A stretch of 64,000 nt of DNA from Saprospiraceae bacterium (GTDB taxonomy: Bacteria > Bacteroidota > Bacteroidia > Chitinophagales > Saprospiraceae), in the NCBI GenBank assembly GCA_016717265.1, contig JADKFX010000001.1:3546501-3610500 (forward strand), written 5' to 3'. Of the stretch, positions 18,044-25,512 are shown piece after piece (position 1 is the first letter of the stretch; each line of letters opens with the position of its first letter). The position numbers and the translations under genes are program-made. The notes beneath the pieces were generated by a model that saw only the letters and a program-made list of their open reading frames with translations, had not been told where the DNA came from and ran no database searches.

Positions 18044-18802
18044 TTATGTACGGGAATTTAGGCTGCGAAGTTTCTTATATTTTAAATAGGTTCCATAGGA
18101 AGAAATAACACAGATTTGGATACCGCGCCATCCATCTAATATACCTAATTTAATAATGTACGATTTTACAAAATGCAAAATTGGATTTATAACTAAATGA
18201 AACCAATAAGGTTTTTTTGATTTTTTAAAAAGTTCGTTTGCCGCAATGGTTGCGAAATACTCCATTTGTTTAAAATGTTCTTCAACCGTATAATAACTAA
18301 AATGAAGAATGTCACCGTTCAATAATTCTGTAAATTTGTCACCGGCGTCTAAGCTGAATTTATCATGAGGATTTGTACCTTTCCAGCTTCCTTTTCGTCG
18401 ATCAAATAATCGCAACTTTTTATCAGGATACCAACCTGAATGACGCACCCAATAGCCGCAGTAATTATTTAAACGTTTTAAATAATAACCCTCTTGATTA
18501 AAATTTGCTTTTACCCTTAAAATTTCTGATTTTAATAAATCATCTAATGCTTCATCCGCATCGAGTGACAAAATATGATCATAACTCGCTTTGGTCAATG
18601 CGTAATTTTTTTGTTGAATATGACCTTCAAATGGATGTTTAAAGACGATAGCTCCTTCCAAAATACCTGTTGAAACGGTTCGGTCTTTGCTAAAAGAATC
18701 AACCAATATAACTTCATCTGCAATTCCTTTAACAGATCTCAAACAACGAAGAATATTATGTTCTTCATTATAGCAAATAATAACCACTGAAAGTTTAATC
18801 AT
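18044..18802 (-). CDS. Glycosyltransferase family 2 (WaaE/KdtX-like)
   Basis: This 252-residue GT-A fold enzyme starts with LSVVIICYNEEHNILRCLRS and carries the nucleotide-sugar/metal motifs EVILVDSFSKDRT and HILSLDADEAL. The downstream WYPDKKLRLFDRRKGSWKG is typical of the WaaE/KdtX-like subgroup that decorates lipopolysaccharide core. A hydrophobic segment lies near the C-terminus. It probably acts at the cytoplasmic face of the inner membrane. The donor and acceptor sugars cannot be told from sequence. Confidence 0.88.
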   Translation of the reverse strand: MIKLSVVIICYNEEHNILRCLRSVKGIADEVILVDSFSKDRTVSTGILEGAIVFKHPFEGHIQQKNYALTKASYDHILSLDADEALDDLLKSEILRVKANFNQEGYYLKRLNNYCGYWVRHSGWYPDKKLRLFDRRKGSWKGTNPHDKFSLDAGDKFTELLNGDILHFSYYTVEEHFKQMEYFATIAANELFKKSKKPYWFHLVINPILHFVKSYIIKLGILDGWRGIQICVISSYGTYLKYKKLRSLNSRT

Positions 18803-18860
18803 GACTTAATAGAAGTGCAAAGAACGCAAGCATTTTTAAATTTGTGTTATAATTTTGAAA

Positions 18861-19316
18861 ATGAAAATCTTAATGATTTGTGCAGGTAATATTTGCAGAT
18901 CCCCAATGGCACAAGGTGTAATGGAAGCATTAATTGCCAAGAATGGTTTAAACTGGACGGTAGATTCTGCTGGAACTAATGGATATCATGATGGTGAATG
19001 TCCCGATCCAAGGGCGATTCGAGAAATTAGAACGATTGATATTGAGATCTCACATCAGATTTCAAGAAAAATAAAACAACAAGATTTAGATCAATATGAG
19101 CTCCTCTTTGCGATGGATTTAAACAATTTAAAGAATCTCCATGCAATGAGCCCTCAAGGTTTACATCGCTCGAAAATTCATTTATTAATGGACTTTGCCT
19201 ATCCTGGAAAGAATATATCCGTTCCGGATCCTTATTATGACAATCGATTTAAAGATGCCCTTAGGCTTATTCAAATAGGATGCCAGGCAATTATCGCTAA
19301 TTTTAATAAAAATTGA
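18861..19316 (+). CDS. Low-molecular-weight protein tyrosine phosphatase
   Basis: The start is set at ATG 18861 (MKILMICAGNICRSPMAQGV), two codons inside the longest TTG frame. The 151-residue product has the phosphatase P-loop C7-A-G-N-I-C12-R13-S at the very N-terminus, as required for this family, and the general acid motif DPYYDN near residue 118. It dephosphorylates tyrosine (or arginine) residues; the target is unknown. It is divergent from the glycosyltransferase gene. Confidence 0.93.
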   Translation: MKILMICAGNICRSPMAQGVMEALIAKNGLNWTVDSAGTNGYHDGECPDPRAIREIRTIDIEISHQISRKIKQQDLDQYELLFAMDLNNLKNLHAMSPQGLHRSKIHLLMDFAYPGKNISVPDPYYDNRFKDALRLIQIGCQAIIANFNKN

Positions 19317-19340
19317 ACCTCTCTAAAGATTATATGTTTG
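19313..19340 (+). promoter_or_regulatory. Candidate promoter of the ferritin gene
   Basis: TTG (19313-19315) and TATGTTTG (19333-19340), a TAnnTTTG match, are separated by 17 bp. The ferritin ATG lies 19 bp downstream of the -7 box. The -33 element overlaps the end of the phosphatase gene. Confidence 0.5.
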
Positions 19341-19359
19341 AGTATTAAATTAACTATTT

Positions 19360-19881
19360 ATGTTGGACAAACAAATAGAATTCGCATTAAACGGACAATT
19401 GGAAAAAGAAGCGTTCTCCAGTTATAGCTATTTGTCAATGGCTGTTTGGTGTGATCAGAAAAGTCTTGACGGTTGCTCTCGTTTTTTTTATAGACAAGCT
19501 GAAGAAGAACATTTGCATATGATGAAAATTATGCATTATTTAATCGAACGAAATGGACAACCTACGATTCCTGCAATTAATCAACCTAAGAGTGAATTCA
19601 AAGATATTATTGAGATCTTTAATTTAACCTTCGAACAAGAAAAATCAGTGACGTTATCAATTCATGAGATTATTAATATTGCGCAAAAATTAAATGATCA
19701 TTCTACTCAAAACTTTCTACAATGGTATGTTGCAGAACAAAGAGAGGAAGAATCGGTGGTACTGAAAATTTTAGATCGTATAAGTTTAATAGGTGAAGGA
19801 CCCATGAGTTTATATTATATTGATAAAGAAGTTGAAAAAATAAATACCCAGATTCTTGCCGCTGAAGCAGCAGAAAAATAA
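19360..19881 (+). CDS. ftnA: Non-heme ferritin
   Basis: This 173-residue four-helix-bundle iron store oxidises Fe(II) and holds it as a ferrihydrite core in a 24-mer. Ferroxidase-centre residues are in place: Glu17 (LEKEAFSSYSYLSMAVWCDQ), the EEEHLHMM helix with Glu and His near 49-53, and Glu in FEQEKSV and AEQREEE. The length is normal for prokaryotic H-type ferritin. It has its own candidate promoter and stands as a single gene. Confidence 0.95.
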   Translation: MLDKQIEFALNGQLEKEAFSSYSYLSMAVWCDQKSLDGCSRFFYRQAEEEHLHMMKIMHYLIERNGQPTIPAINQPKSEFKDIIEIFNLTFEQEKSVTLSIHEIINIAQKLNDHSTQNFLQWYVAEQREEESVVLKILDRISLIGEGPMSLYYIDKEVEKINTQILAAEAAEK

Positions 19882-20022
19882 TGTTTATAGAAAATGGATT
19901 AAATGCATTTTTACAGGTGCTTTGCGAATTGAAAATGAATATTTGAATATACTGTAAAATCGATTTTTAAAGAATCCTTCTGCTTTCAATCATTCCAAAA
20001 CAGACGAAATAGCGACCCTTAA

Positions 20023-20038
20023 GTTTAATATATTAAAC
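20023..20038. repeat. 16-bp perfect palindrome
   Basis: GTTTAATATATTAAAC reads the same on both strands. It lies in the 289-bp intergenic region between ferritin and the next exported protein gene and could be a dimeric regulator site. Confidence 0.4.
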
Positions 20039-20133
20039 ATATTTTTAATTCATAATTATCTATAATATAGTTTTTTATATATTAGTTAATTAATTATGTT
20101 AAACAAATAAAGGATAATAAACAATATATTCTT

Positions 20134-20160
20134 TTTGAATGATTAACTTTATCATTCAAA
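20134..20160 (+). promoter_or_regulatory. Hairpin immediately upstream of the T9SS protein gene
   Basis: A perfect 10-bp inverted repeat TTTGAATGAT-N7-ATCATTCAAA ends 10 bp before the ATG at 20171. If transcribed it would form a stem-loop at the ribosome-binding region; as DNA it could be an operator. No T-tract follows, so it is not a terminator. Confidence 0.45.
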
Positions 20161-20170
20161 TTAAATTAAC

Positions 20171-20641
20171 ATGAAGTTTATATTCGGAATTTTCATAGTT
20201 GGGAGCATGTTTTTAAGTGTTTCAGCTCAAAAAATTACACCTACTGTTTTATGTAATGCTGGTGCTGTTATGAAATCCGGTAATTTTAGTATTGAATGGA
20301 CTTTAGGGGAACTAGCAACAGAAACATTGAAATCAAACAATACCATTTTAACCCAAGGTTTTCATCAAACTAATTTAACGATCGTTTCTACCAACAATCC
20401 GCAAATTCAAGGATTGGATATATACCCTAATCCAGTGGTTCATAATTTAACAATTAAAAATCAATCCGGACAGGGATTGCAATTTCATTTAATGTCATTA
20501 ACAGGACAATGTATTGCTAGCTATTATTTTGAGAATGGAGTTCATAATTTAAATATGGAAGCTTATCCTGCTGGTACGTATTTATTGGAAGCCATTTTAA
20601 ATAATACGGTACAAAATTTCACTATTGAAAAAATCAAATAA
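20171..20641 (+). CDS. Small T9SS type A sorting domain protein
   Basis: The 156-residue product has a signal peptide (MKFIFGIFIVGSMFLSVSAQ), then a short conserved module (GNFSIEWTLGELATETL ... LTQGFHQTNL) found in many tiny Bacteroidota secreted proteins. The C-terminal T9SS sorting domain (IQGLDIYPNPVVHNLTIKN ... YPAGTYLLEAILNNTVQNFT) makes up half of the protein. It is secreted through the outer membrane. It is 24 bp upstream of the next exported protein and likely co-expressed. Confidence 0.85.
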   Translation: MKFIFGIFIVGSMFLSVSAQKITPTVLCNAGAVMKSGNFSIEWTLGELATETLKSNNTILTQGFHQTNLTIVSTNNPQIQGLDIYPNPVVHNLTIKNQSGQGLQFHLMSLTGQCIASYYFENGVHNLNMEAYPAGTYLLEAILNNTVQNFTIEKIK

Positions 20642-20665
20642 TCATTCCATTAAAAACAGAATACA

Positions 20666-22303
20666 ATGAATAAACTTTTTTCAACACTTCTTTTTTTTAG
20701 CATCGCTTTATGGAGCTTTGCTCAAGGACCATCCTTTAAATATCAGGGGGTTGCTCGAAATAATCAAAATGCCAGTTTAAATAATCAAAACATAGCATTG
20801 CGGTTAACTATTTTAAATGCAGCTAATTCTCCAGTATTTTCAGAGGTACATGCAGTTAAAACTTCTGAGATTGGTATTTTTAGCGTGAATGTTTGTCAGG
20901 GTACAAACCAAAATGGAACTTGCGGTGCCATAGATTGGGCATTAGGTGGCTATCAATTAAAAGTTGATATGGATCCAGCTGGTGGCGCAACCTTTGCACC
21001 CATGGGCGTTTCTCCAATTTTGGCAGTTCCGGTAGCAGCATTTGCATTAAAGGCTCAATCTGCAATTAATGGTGATGCCGATTCTAATCCTCAAAATGAA
21101 TTACAAAATTTAACTTTCAATTCAGCGACAAATAACCTTGCAATTTCACAAGGTAATAATGTGGATTTGACAAGTTTAAAAAATGATGCGGATGCAGATG
21201 CTACAAATGAAATTCAAACAATTTCACTGGATACCACAAATAATCAATTATCCTTAAGTAGAAATGGAGGTTCCATTATTCTACCAGGTGGTGGTGCAAG
21301 TCCTTGGAAAATCAATGGTAATATTCTTTCTTACGTCAATGGATCGCAATCTATTACCTTCGATAAAGCAGGTTCTGCACCATTGAATCAAGCATTATTT
21401 GAAATCAACTTCAGGTCTAATGCAAAGAGAAGATTTATTTCAGGACCAACAGATTGGTATGATGAATTTTGGACTAAACCTGGAAATGCATTTGGTAAAG
21501 AAATTGCATTTGGTTCTTATGTTAAAGAATATCCGGTTACCTATGCCGAAAGCTATTTAAGATTTAATGCCGATTCATTTTTAAGAACTAGAATTACAAA
21601 TTATACTTTTCAACCAGGTGGTTCACCTGGAGTTCTTACTGAATTTACAGCGTTCAGTCAGGCAAATAATAATGGCAATCCTGTACGTGTTTTATCAGCT
21701 GCCACACTCGGACAAGGTGGTTACGGAAGTCATCATGCATATATTGCAAATACCATTTCAGCAACAACCGGTAATGTGATTATTAATAATGCAATTACTC
21801 CTTTTGTAGGAGTCTGGCCAACAACGAGTACAGTAGCCGGTATCTTTTTAATGAATGGTCAAGCAACTATTACAGCAGCTTTAAAAAACTTTGTGATGCC
21901 ACATCCATTAGATCCTCAAAAAGAAATCTGGTATGCGTGTGTTGAAGGTCCGGAGGCTGCTGCTTACGAGCGTGGTACCGCAACTTTAATTAATGGCGAA
22001 TCTGAAATTATTTTTAGAGCTGATTTTGGCTTAGTCGTTAATCATACAACGATGACCATCCAGTTAACACCTCTTTCTGCAGATTCAGAAGGAATGGCTG
22101 TTATTGAAAAATCTGCTAACGGATTTAAAGTAAAAGAACTTAGAAAAGGAAAGGGTAATTATCAATTTGATTGGGAAGTAAAAGGTGTTAGAAAAGGCTA
22201 TGAAAATTATCAGGCAGTCAGACCAAAAATGGTTGCATCATTACCTACCAATCAGGTATATGATATGAATCAAGTGCATCCTGTAAAAACAGTGGATAAA
22301 TAA
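20666..22303 (+). CDS. Large exported protein with repeat-like middle and conserved C-terminal module
   Basis: This 545-residue protein has a signal peptide (MNKLFSTLLFFSIALWSFAQ). The N-terminal domain (about 20-125: FKYQGVARNNQNASLNNQNI ... MGVSPILAVPVAAFALKAQS) is common in Bacteroidota surface proteins annotated near tail-fibre-like repeats. Two N/D-rich segments follow (DADSNPQNELQNL, DADADATNEIQTI). The C-terminal part (about 410-530: HPLDPQKEIWYACVEGPEAA, then GVRKGYENYQ) resembles the tail-fibre/self-chaperone-associated module. It does not end in a typical T9SS domain, so its anchoring is unclear. It is probably a surface or secreted structural protein. Confidence 0.72.
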   Translation: MNKLFSTLLFFSIALWSFAQGPSFKYQGVARNNQNASLNNQNIALRLTILNAANSPVFSEVHAVKTSEIGIFSVNVCQGTNQNGTCGAIDWALGGYQLKVDMDPAGGATFAPMGVSPILAVPVAAFALKAQSAINGDADSNPQNELQNLTFNSATNNLAISQGNNVDLTSLKNDADADATNEIQTISLDTTNNQLSLSRNGGSIILPGGGASPWKINGNILSYVNGSQSITFDKAGSAPLNQALFEINFRSNAKRRFISGPTDWYDEFWTKPGNAFGKEIAFGSYVKEYPVTYAESYLRFNADSFLRTRITNYTFQPGGSPGVLTEFTAFSQANNNGNPVRVLSAATLGQGGYGSHHAYIANTISATTGNVIINNAITPFVGVWPTTSTVAGIFLMNGQATITAALKNFVMPHPLDPQKEIWYACVEGPEAAAYERGTATLINGESEIIFRADFGLVVNHTTMTIQLTPLSADSEGMAVIEKSANGFKVKELRKGKGNYQFDWEVKGVRKGYENYQAVRPKMVASLPTNQVYDMNQVHPVKTVDK

Positions 22304-22327
22304 TAAACCAAATATCTTTTTAAAATT

Positions 22328-22363
22328 AAAAGCCCATTTCAATGCGATTGATAATGGGCTTTT
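22328..22363. terminator. Bidirectional terminator between convergent genes
   Basis: The hairpin AAAAGCCCATT / AATGGGCTTTT contains an inner stem TCAAT-GCG-ATTGA. It has A/T runs on both sides and lies between the plus-strand exported protein gene and the minus-strand hppD gene, serving both. Confidence 0.88.
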
Positions 22364-22399
22364 AAATTTTATATTAAAAACTATAAATTTATCTTGAAA

Positions 22400-23524
22400 C
22401 TACAAATTTCCGCGCAAGTCTTGTTCTCTTTCAATGGCTTCAAATAAGGCTTTAAAGTTTCCTTTTCCAAATGATTTTGCACCTCTTCTTTGAATAATTT
22501 CAAAAAACACCGTTGGACGATCCTGAATTGGCTTCGTAAAAATTTGAAGCAGATAACCATCTTCATCCCGATCTACTAAAATATTTAACCTTTTTACTTC
22601 ATTAATATCTTCTTCAATGCTTCCCACTCGTTCCATCACGGTTTCATAATAATTATCTGGAACATATAAGAAATCAACTCCATTATGTCTTAATTGGTCT
22701 ACTGTTGCCAGAATATTATCTGTTTCAATTGCTATATGCTGTACGCCAGCACCTTGATAAAAATCAATATATTCTTCAATCTGAGATTTTTTACGCCCTT
22801 CCGCAGGCTCATTTATTGGAAATTTAATATAGCCATTACCATTAGAAACTACCTTGCTCATGAGCGCTGTAAATTCAGTCGAAATATCTTTATCATCAAA
22901 TGTTATGAGTAATTTAAATCCCAATACATCTTGATAAAATTTTACCCAACGATTCATCTGACCTATTTCGACATTCCCTACACAATGATCTACAAATTTC
23001 AAACCTGTAGAATGTACTTTGAGTAAACTTTGTTTTTTTACATAACCTGGTAAAAACAATCCTTTATAATTCTTTCGTTCTACAAGCGTATGAATCGTTT
23101 CACCATAGGTTTTAATCCCAGCCATTACAACTTCCCCATCCTGATCTTGTAAAACCATTGGTTCAAATGCTGATTCTGCACCCCGTGAACATGCAATATT
23201 ATAGGAACTTCTCACATCATCGACCCAGAGTGCTAATACTTTTACACCATCTCCATGTGTTTGAAAATGTCTATTAATTTCATGTCCGGGAACTAAGGCT
23301 GAAGTTAAAATAAATCGTATTTTATTTTGTTGTAAAACATAAGAACAAAAATCTCGATTTCCAGTTTCAGGTCCTTTATAAGCGATCAATTCAAATCCAA
23401 AAGCAGTTTGGTAATAATGCGCAGCTTGCTTTGCATTCCCAACATAAAATTCTATGAAATCGGTGCCCAAAATCGGAAAGGCATCTGTTACTTCTTTCGA
23501 TTTAAATTCGGTAAGCGTTTGCAT
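22400..23524 (-). CDS. hppD: 4-hydroxyphenylpyruvate dioxygenase
   Basis: This 374-residue Fe(II) enzyme converts 4-hydroxyphenylpyruvate to homogentisate in tyrosine breakdown. Two VOC-fold halves are present. The iron ligands are His180 (KFVDHCVGNVE), His263 (VQHIAIET) and Glu342 (FFEIIQRRGAKSFGKGNFKA). The C-terminal motif matches HPPD rather than hydroxymandelate synthase. It lies 27 bp downstream of homogentisate dioxygenase on the same strand, so the first two ring-processing steps are co-expressed. Confidence 0.97.
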   Translation of the reverse strand: MQTLTEFKSKEVTDAFPILGTDFIEFYVGNAKQAAHYYQTAFGFELIAYKGPETGNRDFCSYVLQQNKIRFILTSALVPGHEINRHFQTHGDGVKVLALWVDDVRSSYNIACSRGAESAFEPMVLQDQDGEVVMAGIKTYGETIHTLVERKNYKGLFLPGYVKKQSLLKVHSTGLKFVDHCVGNVEIGQMNRWVKFYQDVLGFKLLITFDDKDISTEFTALMSKVVSNGNGYIKFPINEPAEGRKKSQIEEYIDFYQGAGVQHIAIETDNILATVDQLRHNGVDFLYVPDNYYETVMERVGSIEEDINEVKRLNILVDRDEDGYLLQIFTKPIQDRPTVFFEIIQRRGAKSFGKGNFKALFEAIEREQDLRGNL

Positions 23525-23551
23525 AATAATTAATTTTATTTAGATATTAAA

Positions 23552-24751
23552 TTAGGAAGTGATATTGTTAAGTTGCATTCCTGCATTTCCGGAACCTTCA
23601 GGTAACCAGGATTTATAGTAATCTGGATCTTCAATTTCAACTGCATTCGTTGTCATCAAAAGCGGTTTAAAAGTATCTATCATCACTGCTAGTTCTCTAG
23701 TTTCTTTAGCTCCGATACTTTTTTCAACGGTACCAGGATGTGGACCATGTGGAATCCCACCTGGGTGCAAAGTTAACATTCCTTTTTCTACATGCTTGCG
23801 ACTCATAAAGTCACCATCCACATAATACAACACTTCATCGCTATCAATATTACTATGATTATAAGGTGCAGGTATCGCTAATGGGTGATAATCAAATAAC
23901 CTTGGAACAAATGAACAGATAACAAAATTGTGACCATCAAATGTTTGATGGACAGGAGGTGGCTGGTGAACCCTTCCTGTTATAGGTTCAAAATCATGAA
24001 TTGAAAATGCAAAAGGATATACAAATCCATCCCAACCAATAACATCAAACGGATGATTTAGATAATGGTACGGATAAATATTGTCTTGCTTTTTAATATA
24101 AAGCAGATAATCACCTTTCATGTCATTAGTTTCCAAATCTGTTGGTTTTCGAATATCTCGTTCACAAAATGGAGAATGCTCCATTAATTGACCAAAACCA
24201 TTCCGATATCGCTTTGGAAATGTTATCGGACCAGCGGACTCAATAATTAATAACCTGTTGGAACTTGTGTCAAAATGCATTTGGTATATTGTGCCCCGGG
24301 GTATAACAATATAATCACCATAAGAAAATCGAATTTGACCATACATCGATTTCAAAACGCCGGTTCCTTCATGAATGAAAATCACTTCATCCGCATCTGC
24401 ATTTTTAAAAAAATAAGAAGAACTTGACTCTTGAGGTGCTGATAAAATTATTTTACAATCATTATTAACCAGAACAGGCTTTCGGCTTTTAAGGTAATCC
24501 TTTTCAGGATTCACCCTAAATCCATTAAGACAACGATGCTTTAATTGCTTATCATGAATCGTCTGGGGAGCTATTGAATACGGATTATCAACCTGTACAA
24601 TTTGTGTTGGCGGGGTGCAATGATATAATAAAGAATACAAATCGGAAAATCCTTCCGTTGAAAATAGCTGCTCCTGATAAAGGCTTCCATCCGGTTTTCG
24701 GAATTGGGTATGTCGCTTTTGGGGTATTTTCCCAAGACTATGATAATGCAT
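23552..24751 (-). CDS. hmgA: Homogentisate 1,2-dioxygenase
   Basis: The 399-residue cupin enzyme opens the homogentisate ring to maleylacetoacetate using Fe(II). The diagnostic iron-site region is PYNHSNIDSDEVLYYVDGDF followed by LHPGGIPHGPHPGT, giving the His/Glu/His triad. The N-terminal HYHSLGKIPQKRHTQFRKPD is also characteristic. It is somewhat shorter than the human enzyme (445). It lies upstream of hppD; the later enzymes (maleylacetoacetate isomerase, fumarylacetoacetase) are not in the window. Confidence 0.96.
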   Translation of the reverse strand: MHYHSLGKIPQKRHTQFRKPDGSLYQEQLFSTEGFSDLYSLLYHCTPPTQIVQVDNPYSIAPQTIHDKQLKHRCLNGFRVNPEKDYLKSRKPVLVNNDCKIILSAPQESSSSYFFKNADADEVIFIHEGTGVLKSMYGQIRFSYGDYIVIPRGTIYQMHFDTSSNRLLIIESAGPITFPKRYRNGFGQLMEHSPFCERDIRKPTDLETNDMKGDYLLYIKKQDNIYPYHYLNHPFDVIGWDGFVYPFAFSIHDFEPITGRVHQPPPVHQTFDGHNFVICSFVPRLFDYHPLAIPAPYNHSNIDSDEVLYYVDGDFMSRKHVEKGMLTLHPGGIPHGPHPGTVEKSIGAKETRELAVMIDTFKPLLMTTNAVEIEDPDYYKSWLPEGSGNAGMQLNNITS

Positions 24752-25083
24752 ACAAACTTACAAATTTGAGAGGTAAAGATACGATTAAATCACTAGTTAA
24801 GAACCTCTGAGATTTAATAATAGTTTCAAATTTTAAAATATAATTTTACAATTTTTACAAAAATATATACGCACTCCATTAACTTTAAATTTCAAAATGT
24901 TCACTTTCCAGGCTACTTAAAAATATCAATACAAATAAGATTAAATTTTAGTAGCCGAAAACAAAAAATTAAGAAATCACATCAAAACAAATTGCTGTAA
25001 AATTATAAATGGCAGTCCATGACATTAAATATAATTATTATAACTCTTAAACAACAAAATTATCTACCACATTCAAATACAAT

Positions 25084-25115
25084 AAAAAATGCTAGCTCCA
25101 AGAAAAGCTAGCATT
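25084..25115 (-). terminator. Orphan minus-strand terminator
   Basis: AATGCTAGCT-N8-AGCTAGCATT is a perfect 10-bp stem (25088-25115) followed on the minus strand by a T-rich tract (ATTTTTTATT). No annotated minus-strand gene lies upstream within 400 bp, so it may end a short transcript. Confidence 0.75.
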
Positions 25116-25194
25116 CGGCATTCACATAGAATATTTAAAGAAGTGTTATTTAAAATTATTTAAAAAATCAAAACAAATGATTCCTATTAACCTA

Positions 25195-25260
25195 CTAAAT
25201 AATGATCCCAGAAACAAAAATAGCAATTACCAATACGCGCATACTAATATAAGAACACAT
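25195..25260 (-). CDS. Possible hydrophobic micropeptide (15-21 aa)
   Basis: ATG 25260 (or ATG 25242, giving MRVLVIAIFVSGIII) encodes a short, almost entirely hydrophobic peptide ending about 80 nt before the orphan terminator. It could be a single membrane-spanning microprotein of a small transcript. There is no recognisable ribosome-binding site and no family match, so this is tentative. Confidence 0.25.
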   Translation of the reverse strand: MCSYISMRVLVIAIFVSGIII

Positions 25261-25499
25261 TTTATTTAAATGTCGAACTATTTTATTGAATGTCACTGAT
25301 GTTTGATTCAATGAATTAAATAATGTCAATTAAAAGGTGAACCTATAAAATCTACAGTATCTTATTGAATGGGCTTAACTTCTGATTGAGCTTCGAGACA
25401 TTATTATTAAATAACCTATCCTTGAAAAACTTATTAAAAATTAAACAAATTCAATTGCAAATAACTAAAAATAAATATTCCAATTTAAATTGCATAAGT

Positions 25500-25507
25500 T
25501 ATATTTG
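25500..25507 (+). promoter_or_regulatory. TAnnTTTG box next to the sensor kinase start
   Basis: TATATTTG matches the Bacteroidota -7 consensus but ends only 5 bp before the ATG at 25513 and has no TTG at the expected -33 distance. If used, the mRNA would be nearly leaderless. Confidence 0.25.
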
Positions 25508-25512
25508 CTAAA

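Larger units (their letters stand above)
24752..25512. other. 761-bp intergenic region between hmgA and the two-component system
   Basis: It is very AT-rich. The only clear structure is a perfect hairpin with a minus-strand T-tract at 25088-25115. A 21-codon minus-strand mini-ORF (25195-25260) precedes it. No other gene is supported. Confidence 0.6.

Noticed and set aside
20666..22303. Phage tail-fibre gene indicating a prophage
   Set aside because: It has a bacterial signal peptide, no other phage genes are near, and this protein type is common on Bacteroidota chromosomes.
24753..24760. TAAGTTTG as promoter of hmgA
   Set aside because: It lies only one base from the start codon on the minus strand, too close for a -7 box.
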